64,000 nt of DNA, taken from contig JAFRRN010000062.1 in assembly GCA_017428055.1 (NCBI GenBank), positions 31,183 through 95,182 of the forward strand, written 5' to 3'. Within the stretch, counting starts at the first letter, position 1. The number at the start of each line of letters is the position of its first letter. Source of the stretch: Prevotella sp. GTDB lineage: Bacteria > Bacteroidota > Bacteroidia > Bacteroidales > Bacteroidaceae. Shown here piece after piece: positions 33,672-43,804 of this stretch. A model generated the notes under the pieces. The model did no database searches and was not told the origin of the DNA. It saw only the letters and a list, made by a program, of their open reading frames with translations. A program made the position numbers and the translations under genes.

Positions 33672-36509
33672 ATGAATTACCGCTTTTTTGAACTGACCAA
33701 GAAAAGCTTTTTAGGCATTTGCTTGGCGGTGGTTTGTGGTGGATTCACCTCCTGTAAAGATGACTACGACCTGGACGAAGAGGGCAATTACCCGAGTTGG
33801 TTGGGCAGTAGCATCTATGAACAGTTGAAGAATCCCAACCAAGAAGTACTCACGGGTACTTTCGACAACTACGTGCGGCTCATCGAAGACTTGGGTTATG
33901 CAGAGACCATGGCAAAGACGGGTTCAAAGACCATCTTCCCCGCCAATGACGAGGCGTTTGCCCGGTTCTACGCAAGCAACTCATGGGGTGTGTCAAAGTA
34001 CGAAGACTTGACGGAGGCAATGAAGAAGCAACTCCTCTATTCTTCGATGCTTGACAATGCTATCCTTGTGGAGATGTTGTCGAATGTGTCACTCAACGGT
34101 GTCACACCCGGTGTTGCGCTGAAGCACAGCACGGGCGTAGACGTGATTGACACCATCACCTACATCCGGGGAGGGCTGCCATCCACGTTGGAGCAGTTGC
34201 CCGCCAACAACTCCTATTGGGACAAGTTCATCCAGAATGGCATCCACATGGTGATGGATGCCACCAGCCCCATGATGGTCCATTTCACCGCCGAGCAGAT
34301 GACAAACAACGACATCACCACTCGCGGGGAGGACAGCGACTTCGAGGTGATTACGGGTTCGCCGTACAGCGATGATGACAATTCCGCCTACATCTTCCGC
34401 ACCAAGATTATCAAGCCTGACGTGACGTGCCAGAATGGTTATATTCACCAGCTGGAAGAAGTACTCGTTCCGCCAGGCAACTTGGCTGAGTTGATTCGCA
34501 CCAATGGCGAGAGTAATTATTTCAGTAGGATGCTCGACCGCTTCTCCGCACCGTTCTACAACTCCCGCGTGACCAACAACTACAATGACTATGCGCAGTT
34601 GTATGGCCTCGCACTCATCGACTCGGTCTATGAGAAGAGGTATTTCAGCAGCCGCTCGCAGGGTGCCTCCCTCAGCATTGACCCCAACGGTGCCAATGTG
34701 CAGTATCTGTTGAACTACGACCCAGGTTGGAACACATACACCAACGGACAGACCGGCTCCAATGCCCTGAGTGACTTGGCAGCCATCTTCGTGCCGACGG
34801 ATGAGGCGATGAAGCAATATTTCCTGCCGGGAGGTAGTGGCGCGTTCTTGATAGACCAATTCGGTAAGCTTGACAACACAGAGGAGAACCTCAACGAGAA
34901 CATCGACTCTATCCCCATCAACATCGTGCAGGCCTTCCTCAACAACTTGATGAAGAGTTCGTTTGTGGGTACCGTACCGAGCAAGTTTGGCGACGTGATG
35001 GACGATGCCTCCGACCCGATGGGGCTCTCGACGGATGTGTTGAACAAGAATGCCGATGGAACCTACGACGTGAAGATTGCCAACAATGGCGTGGCTTACA
35101 TGCTCAACACCGTGTTTGCGCCCAACCGCTACATCGCCGTTTCCGCTCCCGCCTTGTTGAGTGACAACATGAAAGTGTTTAACCAAGCCATCAACGATGG
35201 TAACGGAGGCTCCTCGCCCCTGGGCTTAAACCTCAATTACTATGCCTATCTGCTTGCCATGAGTGCCAATTACGCATTCTTCATCCCCACGGACGATGCC
35301 TTCAAGAACTACTATGTTGACCCCGCTTACCTGAAGCATGACCAGCCGCGTGCGCTGAAGTTCTATTATGTGAAACAAAGCCCATACGTGAAATGCTCGC
35401 AATGGATGTATAATCCCACCACGGGCGAGGTGGGCGACTCCCTTGGAGAGGTGACAACCGCCAACTTCCGCACACAGCTCATCGACATCCTCAATTATCA
35501 TACCGTGGTGTTGGGCGAGGGTGAGAAGATGGGTACCAACTCTTATTACAAGACCAAGCATGGTGGTGAGCTCTTCTTTGGCGACGGCAGGGTGTCGAGT
35601 GGCGGTCAGATTGATAATGGACTTCCCATCTCGTTTGTCACGAAGACCTATAACCAGAAGAACGGAACGGCATACGCCATCAATCATGTGATACAAGCCC
35701 CGCAAAGTTCCGTGTATTCCGTGCTGAATGAGAGTAGCCAGTTCTCGGAATTCATGGACGTTTGCAACTTCATCAGTAGCGATGTGGGCGATACGTTGAT
35801 GGGCTTTGCCAGCGACCGCCTGTCGGAAATCAACCAGGTGACCAAGAAGAAGCGTATGGATGCTTACCATGTCTTTGCCGCCAAGAATGGCTTGACCGAT
35901 AACATTAATTATTTTAATACATATAATTATACGGTCTACGCACCCGACAACGACGCGATGGCTCTTGCCTACAGTCGTGGGTTGCCCCGTTGGGATGATG
36001 TGTATGCCATCTACAGCCAATGGGCTGACGCCGAGGATAGTGAGGAGAGGCAAGCCGCACGCGACAAGGCACTGGCGATGATAGAGGAGATTAACAGCTT
36101 CATCCGCTACCATTTCCAGGACAATTCGGTGTATATCGACCGCGTGGTAGAGGGTGGCGAGTTTGCCACAGCCAACTCCGACACGCTCGGTATACGTGAG
36201 AAATTGTATGTCAGTGGTGGGAATGGAATCCTCACGGTGAAAGACAAACGTGGCAATACGATTGATATCAGTGCATCGGGAACCAAGCTTGCCAACAAGA
36301 TGACACGCGATTATGTGTTCAACCAGATTGCCACACGCGCCTCATCCATCTCTGCCTCCTCGTTTGCCGTCGTTCACCAGATTAGCTCTCCCTTAAACCC
36401 CCATGCCGATAGCGACCGCTATGATGCCCTTTGGACGGGTGCTAACGCCAAGCGCAAGCTCGCCGCGTTCAGGAAGAAGTTTGACTCGATGTTGTACAAA
36501 CGCTATTAG
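33672..36509 (+). CDS. Fasciclin (FAS1) domain lipoprotein, first of three
   Basis: A 945-residue lipoprotein (lipobox FTSC within the first 30 residues, followed by the acidic DDYDLDEEG). At least three FAS1-like domains are suggested by repeated patterns: near the N-terminus (TFDNYVRLIEDLGYAETM and TIFPANDEAFARFYA), in the middle (AYLLAMSANYAFFIPTDDAF) and toward the C-terminus (EFMDVCNFISSDVG and NYTVYAPDNDAMALAY). FAS1 domains mediate adhesion in many organisms. Its place as first gene of the operon, before SusC and SusD, suggests a surface-exposed ligand-binding partner of the uptake complex. The start at 33672 is taken because an ATG further upstream would put 27 odd residues before the signal peptide. 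Confidence 0.88.
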   Translation: MNYRFFELTKKSFLGICLAVVCGGFTSCKDDYDLDEEGNYPSWLGSSIYEQLKNPNQEVLTGTFDNYVRLIEDLGYAETMAKTGSKTIFPANDEAFARFYASNSWGVSKYEDLTEAMKKQLLYSSMLDNAILVEMLSNVSLNGVTPGVALKHSTGVDVIDTITYIRGGLPSTLEQLPANNSYWDKFIQNGIHMVMDATSPMMVHFTAEQMTNNDITTRGEDSDFEVITGSPYSDDDNSAYIFRTKIIKPDVTCQNGYIHQLEEVLVPPGNLAELIRTNGESNYFSRMLDRFSAPFYNSRVTNNYNDYAQLYGLALIDSVYEKRYFSSRSQGASLSIDPNGANVQYLLNYDPGWNTYTNGQTGSNALSDLAAIFVPTDEAMKQYFLPGGSGAFLIDQFGKLDNTEENLNENIDSIPINIVQAFLNNLMKSSFVGTVPSKFGDVMDDASDPMGLSTDVLNKNADGTYDVKIANNGVAYMLNTVFAPNRYIAVSAPALLSDNMKVFNQAINDGNGGSSPLGLNLNYYAYLLAMSANYAFFIPTDDAFKNYYVDPAYLKHDQPRALKFYYVKQSPYVKCSQWMYNPTTGEVGDSLGEVTTANFRTQLIDILNYHTVVLGEGEKMGTNSYYKTKHGGELFFGDGRVSSGGQIDNGLPISFVTKTYNQKNGTAYAINHVIQAPQSSVYSVLNESSQFSEFMDVCNFISSDVGDTLMGFASDRLSEINQVTKKKRMDAYHVFAAKNGLTDNINYFNTYNYTVYAPDNDAMALAYSRGLPRWDDVYAIYSQWADAEDSEERQAARDKALAMIEEINSFIRYHFQDNSVYIDRVVEGGEFATANSDTLGIREKLYVSGGNGILTVKDKRGNTIDISASGTKLANKMTRDYVFNQIATRASSISASSFAVVHQISSPLNPHADSDRYDALWTGANAKRKLAAFRKKFDSMLYKRY

Positions 36510-36521
36510 AATCAATACCTT

Positions 36522-39500
36522 TTGAATATGAAAACAATCAAGATAAAACACCTCTTGCTGTCCATCTGCTGCCTGTTGAGCACGGCGGCGATGGCACAGA
36601 CGCGCATCTCGGGAACGGTCAACGCTCCCGATGGCCCCGTGATGATGTGTAATGTGGTGGAGATCGACGCCAACAACCGTAACGTCTCTTATTCACAGAC
36701 CGACATCAATGGTAACTTCTCCATGGAAATCGTCAACACGAAGAACAAGTTGAGGATTTCATACATTGGATACAAGACCGTTACCGTACCCATTGGCGAC
36801 CAGACGATATTCAACATCGAGTTGCAAGACGAGAACACCCTGACGGAAGTGGTGGTGAAAGCCAAGAAGAACTTCCGCTCCGGCGGTCTTGTCATCCCCG
36901 AGAATGAGGTCTCCGTTGCCAAGCAGACATTCGACATGAACGAAGTGGAAGGTCTTTCCTTCACCTCTGCCGACGAGGCGTTGCAGGGAAAGATTGCCGG
37001 TTTGGACATCGTGGCAAACTCCGGTAACCTTGGTTCGGGAACCTCCATGCGCTTGCGTGGTGTGACTTCCATCAATGGGTCTGCCGAGCCGCTGATTGTT
37101 GTCGATGGCAACATCTTCGATAACCCGGACGAGTCGTTCGACTTCACCTCCGCCAATGAGGAAACCTATGCCTCCTTGCTTTCCATCAACCCCTCCGATA
37201 TTGAGAAAATCGACGTGTTGAAGGATGCCGCCGCCACCGCCATCTGGGGGTCGCGCGGTGCCAATGGTGTGATTTCGATTACCACCAAGCGTGGTAGCCG
37301 TGGTAAGACCCGCGTGGATTATTCACTGCGTGTGCAAGCCAACTGGCAGCCGAAGGGTTACAACTTGTTGAATGGTGACGACTATACGATGATGCTCAAG
37401 GAGATGTATTACAACCCCTCACAGAGTGCCACCGCCACCACCAACATCAACGAGATCAACTACAACCGCTCGTGGGCGGAGTTTGAGAACTGGAACAACA
37501 ATACCGACTGGGTGAAAGCAGTCCAGCAGACGGGATGGAGCCAATACCACTATGTGACCATCACGGGTGGTGGCGAGAAGGCCAACTTCCGTATCTCTGC
37601 CGGTTATGACCGCCAGAACGGTACCATCATCAAGCAGACGCTCGACCGCTTTTCCACGAAGTTGGCACTTGACTACTTCGTGAGCGACCGCATCACGTTC
37701 AAGACGACGTTCCCGCTGACCTATACCAACAACCACATGAACTACGATAACGACATCCTCGGACGCGCACAGAAGATGTCTCCGAACATGAGCGTATATC
37801 GTCAGAACGCGCAGGGCGAGGACACAGGCGAGTTCTATGCGATGTTGCCCGTGGGTGCTGATGGTGCGGGGTCAACCGTTGCTGGCACTTCATCCAAGCA
37901 ATTGGAGTCTATCCGTAACTTGGGCAACCCCGTTGCCATCGCCAACCTGGCATGGAAGGATGAGAAGACTTATCGTATCTCCCCCGAGTTCCGCCTCGAC
38001 TATTACCTTTTAGGAAAAGATGACAGCAGGACTCGCCTCGACTATTCAGGCTTGGTATATATCGACATCTATTCGATGAGCCGCCCAACCTATTGGCCGG
38101 GGGCTTTGGACACCAAGGGATGGCTGGATGGTAACTATAACCTCAGCACAGGTTATGATTATAACTCCTTGGCATTCACCACTCGCCACACATTGACCTT
38201 CACCCCGCATTTCAAGAATGAGGACTGGTATCTCACCATGTTGGCACGGGGCGAGATGACTTCCGGCAACAACAACAGCCAGAGTGTGTCGAACAGAAAC
38301 AATCCCAATGGCGTGACCTCGCCTACCGTGGATGGTGACTTGAGCGGCATGAGCTCGGGCAACGGACAATGGCGGTCGATGTCAGGTATCTATCAAGGAC
38401 ACCTTTCGTTCAAGAACCGTTACGCCGTGGACTTCTCCATGCGCGTGGATGGTACCACCAAGTTTGGCGATAGCCGCAAGTGGGGATGGTTCCCCGGCGT
38501 CTCCGCCCGTTGGAACATCTCCGATGAGCCTTGGATGAAATGGTCTGACAAGTGGCTCTCCATGCTCTCCTTCCGCCCCTCATGGGGTATCGTGGGAAGG
38601 CAGCCCGGCTCGGAGTACCTGCAATATGCCAAGTATAACTCCTCGGGCTACTATGGCAACAGTAGCGCACCCGTCACCTACCTTGAGGGCTTGCAGTTGA
38701 ACAAGCTACAGTGGGAACGCACCATGTCATATAACATCGGTGGCGACTTTGGTTTCTTCGATGACTTGATCACGGGTGACTTCAACTATTACTTCAAGCG
38801 TACCAAGAACCTGTTGATGTCGGGAGTGCGCATTCCCTCTACCACGGGATTCTCCTCCTTGGCATGGACCAACGTGGGTGAGATGACCAACAAGGGATGG
38901 GAGCTGAACATCAGTGGCAACCGTTTCCTCAAGATAGGCAAGTTCTCGATGAGTGCCAATGTGAACATTTGCCAAAACTTCAACGAGATTGTACAGATGG
39001 ATGAGAGCGTGCTGGAGTCAATCAATTCCGAGTGGGCTTACAACAACCGCGGTACCTACCTGAACCGCATCCAGACGGGTAACCCATTGGGATCTATCTA
39101 TGGACTTCGGTATAAGGGCGTGTACCAGTACTCTTACGAATGGCTCATCAACCAGCGCGACAGCCACGGATGGACTTCCGACCAGTTCCGCGACTACATC
39201 AACAATTTCCTCGCCGAAGGGAAGACTGCACCTGTCGCCATCGACAACGAGGGGCATGTGCTCATGGACTCCAAGGGCAATCCCATCCAGCAAGTATATA
39301 ATTATGTGGATGGCAGCTCGTCGTATAAGTTCCAAGGTGGTGATGCCATCTATGAGGATGTCAACAACGACGGGCAAATCAATGCCCTCGACATCGTGTA
39401 CCTTGGCAACTCCAACCCGAAGGTCAGCGGTGGTTTCGGCGTGAGCTTCTTCTACGGCAACTGGTCGTTGAAGACGAGCTTCACCTACCGTGCGGGCGTG

Positions 39501-39905
39501 AAGATTGTGAACTCTGCCAAGATGAGCTTGGAGGAAATGTTCAATGCCTACAACCAAAGCTCAGCCGTGAACTGGCGCTGGCGCAAGAATGGCGATGTGA
39601 CGACTATCCCACGTGCCATGTACGATACGGGTTATAACTGGCTCGGCAGCGACCGTTATGTGGAGGATGCCTCCTTCGTGCGTATGAGCTACGTGCAGTT
39701 GGTGTACAACTTCAACAAGAAACTCTTGCAGAAGATGGGTCTCAACCGCCTCCAACTCAGTGTCTCCGGGCAGAACCTGCTGGTGTTCAGCAAGTATAGC
39801 GGCACCGACCCCGAGCACTCCGCCGGTGCGTGGGGCATTGCCTATGACTCATCTCAGACGCCGCGAAGCAAGTCGGTTACGATGAACTTTATTATCGGAT
39901 TCTAA
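36522..39905 (+). CDS. SusC/RagA-family TonB-dependent outer-membrane transporter, first copy
   Basis: An 1127-residue protein with a signal peptide ending AAMAQ. A carboxypeptidase-regulatory-like domain (about residues 27-110) leads to the plug (about 130-245), which holds the SusC signature region: ALQGKIAGLDIVANSGN, LRGVTSINGSAEPLIVVDGN and GSRGANGVISITTKRG. The remaining 880 residues form the barrel, ending MNFIIGF with a terminal Phe. No extra N-terminal STN domain for anti-sigma signalling is present. It should form a lidded channel with the next gene's SusD protein. The ligand is unknown. It lies 12 bp after the fasciclin gene. Confidence 0.96.
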   Translation: MNMKTIKIKHLLLSICCLLSTAAMAQTRISGTVNAPDGPVMMCNVVEIDANNRNVSYSQTDINGNFSMEIVNTKNKLRISYIGYKTVTVPIGDQTIFNIELQDENTLTEVVVKAKKNFRSGGLVIPENEVSVAKQTFDMNEVEGLSFTSADEALQGKIAGLDIVANSGNLGSGTSMRLRGVTSINGSAEPLIVVDGNIFDNPDESFDFTSANEETYASLLSINPSDIEKIDVLKDAAATAIWGSRGANGVISITTKRGSRGKTRVDYSLRVQANWQPKGYNLLNGDDYTMMLKEMYYNPSQSATATTNINEINYNRSWAEFENWNNNTDWVKAVQQTGWSQYHYVTITGGGEKANFRISAGYDRQNGTIIKQTLDRFSTKLALDYFVSDRITFKTTFPLTYTNNHMNYDNDILGRAQKMSPNMSVYRQNAQGEDTGEFYAMLPVGADGAGSTVAGTSSKQLESIRNLGNPVAIANLAWKDEKTYRISPEFRLDYYLLGKDDSRTRLDYSGLVYIDIYSMSRPTYWPGALDTKGWLDGNYNLSTGYDYNSLAFTTRHTLTFTPHFKNEDWYLTMLARGEMTSGNNNSQSVSNRNNPNGVTSPTVDGDLSGMSSGNGQWRSMSGIYQGHLSFKNRYAVDFSMRVDGTTKFGDSRKWGWFPGVSARWNISDEPWMKWSDKWLSMLSFRPSWGIVGRQPGSEYLQYAKYNSSGYYGNSSAPVTYLEGLQLNKLQWERTMSYNIGGDFGFFDDLITGDFNYYFKRTKNLLMSGVRIPSTTGFSSLAWTNVGEMTNKGWELNISGNRFLKIGKFSMSANVNICQNFNEIVQMDESVLESINSEWAYNNRGTYLNRIQTGNPLGSIYGLRYKGVYQYSYEWLINQRDSHGWTSDQFRDYINNFLAEGKTAPVAIDNEGHVLMDSKGNPIQQVYNYVDGSSSYKFQGGDAIYEDVNNDGQINALDIVYLGNSNPKVSGGFGVSFFYGNWSLKTSFTYRAGVKIVNSAKMSLEEMFNAYNQSSAVNWRWRKNGDVTTIPRAMYDTGYNWLGSDRYVEDASFVRMSYVQLVYNFNKKLLQKMGLNRLQLSVSGQNLLVFSKYSGTDPEHSAGAWGIAYDSSQTPRSKSVTMNFIIGF

Positions 39906-39918
39906 ACTTACGAAGGAT

Positions 39919-41706
39919 ATGAAACAGTATAATATATATAAGGTGTATGTGATGGCGGCAGTCTTGGCGTTGGGGTTGACCTCGTGCAATGACTTCCTGA
40001 CCATCTATCCCACGGACAAGACCATCGCCGAGGACTTCTGGAAGACGAAGGAGGATGTGCAGGGAATGGTGAATGGCGTGTATAAAAGCATGGCAAGCTA
40101 TGACAACCAGGACCGCGCCATCATCTGGGGTGCTTTCCGCTCGGATGAGTTGGTCAAGTACAGTGACTATTCCAGCACGTCACTCGACAACATCAATGCG
40201 GTGAACTTACTGCCCTCCAACGGCTATAACAATTGGGCATCGTTCTATTCCACCATTAACCGATGCAACATCGTGCTGGCACATGCCGCCGATGTGATGG
40301 AAGTGGACCCGGGATTCACGAAGGGCGACTGTGATGCCGTACGCGCCCAGATGTTGGCGATGCGCAGCTTGTGCTACTTTTATTTGGTACGTGCCTTCCG
40401 CGACGTGCCTTATATAACCCAGTCGTTTGAGGACGACGACCAGGACATGCTCGTGGCGCAGTCCTCTCCCGATAGCGTGTTGCAGTTCTGCATCAACGAC
40501 TTGGTGGAGGCTGAGACATACGTCATGAAGAATGGCGGATATGGCGAGGCTGACTGGCGCAACTGGGGGTTCTTCACCCGTGATGCCGTTTGGGCACTCT
40601 TGTCAGACATCTACCTCTGGCGGGCATCCATGACACACAGCCAGGCCGACTACCAGAAGTGCATCGAGTATGCCGACAAGGTGATTGACTCCAAGGATGC
40701 CTATTACAAGACGACCAACATCGACCTCGTTGGCGGCAGCACCGAGAAGGACATCTACCACCTCTATCGGGGAACGATGGCATTCAATTATAACTTTGTC
40801 ATTGGCAACAGCCGTGAGAGCATTCTCGAATGGCAATACTATAGTGCGGATGACGGATTCAACCATGCCCTTGAGAATGCCTATTACCGTTCGGGAAACA
40901 AGGATAATTATAAGTCGTCAAGTATGTTGATGGCATCACCCATCTTCAACTATGTGGGTACCAACACCAATACCTTGCAAGGGCAGAAAGTGTATGAGAC
41001 CACATCCGACCTCCGCTATTGGAACAACACATACGGTGTACACAACGAGGAAGCTACACAATTGGAAATCCGTAAGATGGTGGGACTGTCCTCTATCATC
41101 AGCACCTCGCAAACAGCGGGTGCGAAGAAGGGCGACATCACCGAGTCGACGGTGGGTGCTTATACGAGCTACGACCAAAACTGGATTGTGTACCGTTTGA
41201 CCGATGTCATGCTGATGAAGGCAGAGGCATTGGTTCAGACAGCCGCCTCTGATAGTGACAACGTGACGCTCAACAAGGTGTTTGACCTCGTGCAGACCGT
41301 CAACAAGCGTTCCATCTCCGAGGATGGCATCACAAAGGGCGACACGCTGAATCCCTCCTCGTTCCGTAGCAAGGAGGACTTTGAGCTTCTCGTCCTTGCC
41401 GAGCGCGAGCGTGAGTTATGCTATGAGGGAAAGCGTTGGTTTGACTTGGTACGCTATTGCTACCGCCACATGGAAGGTGTTGACATCACCACCAAGTTGG
41501 CTGACACCAAGACTTGGCCCGCCCTTTACGGCTCGATGCTTAAGCTTGTCGTCAGGAAATACATGAGTGGTGGCGATGCCGTCACGTACAAGATGAAAGG
41601 CGAGCCTTATCTCTATTGGCCTGTTTATGAGAGTGAAATTAAAGTGAATAAACTCTTAAAACAGAATCCTGTGTATGAACAAGAAGAGACAACCAGTAAG
41701 AAGTAG
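39919..41706 (+). CDS. SusD/RagB-family surface nutrient-binding lipoprotein, first copy
   Basis: A 595-residue lipoprotein (lipobox LTSC, about residue 23, then NDFLTIYP). SusD features include the N-terminal SusD-like region (TDKTIAEDFWKTKEDVQGMV), TPR-like helices (MRSLCYFYLVRAFRDVPYI) and the C-terminal signature ERERELCYEGKRWFDLVRYC. It caps the SusC channel and captures ligand at the cell surface. It is 13 bp after SusC and 4 bp before the second fasciclin gene. Confidence 0.96.
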   Translation: MKQYNIYKVYVMAAVLALGLTSCNDFLTIYPTDKTIAEDFWKTKEDVQGMVNGVYKSMASYDNQDRAIIWGAFRSDELVKYSDYSSTSLDNINAVNLLPSNGYNNWASFYSTINRCNIVLAHAADVMEVDPGFTKGDCDAVRAQMLAMRSLCYFYLVRAFRDVPYITQSFEDDDQDMLVAQSSPDSVLQFCINDLVEAETYVMKNGGYGEADWRNWGFFTRDAVWALLSDIYLWRASMTHSQADYQKCIEYADKVIDSKDAYYKTTNIDLVGGSTEKDIYHLYRGTMAFNYNFVIGNSRESILEWQYYSADDGFNHALENAYYRSGNKDNYKSSSMLMASPIFNYVGTNTNTLQGQKVYETTSDLRYWNNTYGVHNEEATQLEIRKMVGLSSIISTSQTAGAKKGDITESTVGAYTSYDQNWIVYRLTDVMLMKAEALVQTAASDSDNVTLNKVFDLVQTVNKRSISEDGITKGDTLNPSSFRSKEDFELLVLAERERELCYEGKRWFDLVRYCYRHMEGVDITTKLADTKTWPALYGSMLKLVVRKYMSGGDAVTYKMKGEPYLYWPVYESEIKVNKLLKQNPVYEQEETTSKK

Positions 41707-41710
41707 TGGT

Positions 41711-43786
41711 ATGAAAACGATGAATAATTATAAACGCCAACTTCAGAGGTTCGCATGGACCCTCTTGTTGCCGCTGGCATGGATGCTGGGCAGTTGCTCT
41801 GAGGATATTGACGAGTCAAACTTGTACACCTTTACGGGTGAGACGATAGAGGACTTCCTTGTCAACCGGTCTGACGAGTTCAGCGATTTCAATTACATTC
41901 TGACACGGGTGGGGTACGACAAGATCCTCTCCGCGTATGGCATGTACACCTGTTTCGCGCCCACCAATGCCGCCATACAGGAATATATTGATAGTTTATA
42001 CAACGACCAGGCCTCAGACGTGGCACACAATGGCATGACTTCCCAAGGCATCGAGGGGCTTACTGACTCCCTTTGCAACGACATCGCCCTCTTCCATCTC
42101 GCCAATACGGAGGTGATGGCGGTGGACATGACCAATGGCATGACCATCAACACCATGCTCGGACGTGACATCAATGCAGCCATTGACTCCATTACGGGTT
42201 TGACGGTGCTGAATGCTTATTCCACGATAACCAGTATGGACAACGAGTTGGAAAATGGCGTGTTGCATGTTGTCAACCATGCCATCCGTCGTTCCAACCG
42301 CATGATTGCGGGAGAGTTGGCGCAGCATGACGACTTTCAACTGTTTACCCAGGCACTCATGGTGACGGGGCTTGCCGACTCGTTGACGGCGTTGGTAAGG
42401 ACTGGCATAGAGGAGATTACCAACAACACTGCCAAATGGTATGTGCCAGAGGAGTGCAAGGTTGGCTTTACCGTCTTTGCCGAGAGTGATGAGACGTTAA
42501 GCGCCAACGGCATCAACAACATTGAGGACATGGCGAAGTATGCCAATGAGGTGTATGCCAATTGTGCCGATGCGGGCACTGGTTGGTATGACTATTACCG
42601 CAACCATAACATTGTGGTGAGTACGGGTACGGACTACACCAATCCCAACAACTGCTTGAACATGTTTGTCCGCTATCACATCCTGAAGTTCCGCGCCTCA
42701 TACGACAAGTTGCTCTATAGCTTCAATGAGGTTTCCAAGGTTTCGCTGGTGGAATATTACGAGACGATGCTGCCCTTTACTTTGGTGAAGGTGATTCGCG
42801 TTAGCGGTAAGAGACTACTCAACCGTTGGGTGACCAACACGTCGCTTACCGACCGTATCGCCGAGATGGGTACTGCCAGCATCCAGACGGTGATGCGCGA
42901 GGGCATTGAGATTAAGAACACCAACATCCAGGCATTGAATGGATATATCCATCCCATCACAGGCATGTTGGCATACGATTACGACGTACCCCATGGCGTA
43001 CTGAATGAGCGTATGCGTTTCGACGACACCTCTTTCCTTTGGGAGATGATGTCTAACTCACATCGCGGTGCCACATATGCGGAGATCAAGGCATGGAATG
43101 GTGGCATTTCGGGTTCTGAGGGTTCTCTCTCTGGCGATTATATCCGTTATCCGTCCAATTTCTTTGAGAACATGAGGGTATACAATGGCAATAATACCCA
43201 CGTGATGTATCTTTCTGGGTCTAACAATGGTTGGAGTAACTACCAAGGTGACGAGTTCAATTGCATGGGTGCATACGACTTTGCGTTCCGTTTGCCACCA
43301 GTGCCAGATGGCACGTATGAGCTCCGCATGGGATATACGGGTAATGGAAACCGTGGTATGGTGCAGTTCTACCTCGGCAGGAACTCTACCCTGACATCCA
43401 TGAAGGCACTCGACATCCCGTTGGATATGCGCAAGGTGCCAGTGGACAATGCCGACGGCTCGCCTGATACCAATTCAGGAACGGGCTGGTGTCTCTACAC
43501 CAAGACCGATGACATGGGCGTGGAGAGCGATGCCAACATGCACAATCTTGGATGGATGCGCGGACCGCTCTATTACACGGTAGGCAAGGGAGGAACCTTG
43601 GCACGTGCCAATGCACAGGACTTGCGCCGTATCATTGCCAAGATGCAGTTTGAGCAAGGTGAGTATTGGTTGAGGTTCAAGACGGTGTTGCCCGACAATA
43701 CCACCACGGAGTTCCACCTCGATTACATCGAGTTCTGTCCAGAGAATGTCTATAACAACAACCAGTATGTGGAAGACATGTATTAA
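41711..43786 (+). CDS. Fasciclin (FAS1) domain lipoprotein with C-terminal jelly-roll-like domain, second of three
   Basis: A 691-residue lipoprotein (lipobox LGSC, then SEDIDESN). The first 180 residues are a FAS1 domain (EFSDFNYILTRVGYDKIL, MYTCFAPTNAAIQEYI and NGVLHVVNHAIRR). A second FAS1-like region follows to about residue 430. The C-terminal 240 residues form a beta-rich domain (FRLPPVPDGTYELRMGYTG and YWLRFKTVLPDNTTTEFHLD) that looks like a carbohydrate-binding jelly roll; I cannot name its family with certainty. It may bind a glycan or glycoprotein at the surface. The start at 41711 follows the SusD stop by 4 bp; an upstream ATG at 41675 lies inside SusD and is rejected. Confidence 0.85.
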   Translation: MKTMNNYKRQLQRFAWTLLLPLAWMLGSCSEDIDESNLYTFTGETIEDFLVNRSDEFSDFNYILTRVGYDKILSAYGMYTCFAPTNAAIQEYIDSLYNDQASDVAHNGMTSQGIEGLTDSLCNDIALFHLANTEVMAVDMTNGMTINTMLGRDINAAIDSITGLTVLNAYSTITSMDNELENGVLHVVNHAIRRSNRMIAGELAQHDDFQLFTQALMVTGLADSLTALVRTGIEEITNNTAKWYVPEECKVGFTVFAESDETLSANGINNIEDMAKYANEVYANCADAGTGWYDYYRNHNIVVSTGTDYTNPNNCLNMFVRYHILKFRASYDKLLYSFNEVSKVSLVEYYETMLPFTLVKVIRVSGKRLLNRWVTNTSLTDRIAEMGTASIQTVMREGIEIKNTNIQALNGYIHPITGMLAYDYDVPHGVLNERMRFDDTSFLWEMMSNSHRGATYAEIKAWNGGISGSEGSLSGDYIRYPSNFFENMRVYNGNNTHVMYLSGSNNGWSNYQGDEFNCMGAYDFAFRLPPVPDGTYELRMGYTGNGNRGMVQFYLGRNSTLTSMKALDIPLDMRKVPVDNADGSPDTNSGTGWCLYTKTDDMGVESDANMHNLGWMRGPLYYTVGKGGTLARANAQDLRRIIAKMQFEQGEYWLRFKTVLPDNTTTEFHLDYIEFCPENVYNNNQYVEDMY

Positions 43787-43804
43787 ACCTAATAGTATAT
43801 CATC

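Noticed and set aside
34089-35186. A 365-codon open frame opposite the first fasciclin gene
   Set aside because: The composition is shadow-like and the sense strand has lipobox and FAS1 motifs.
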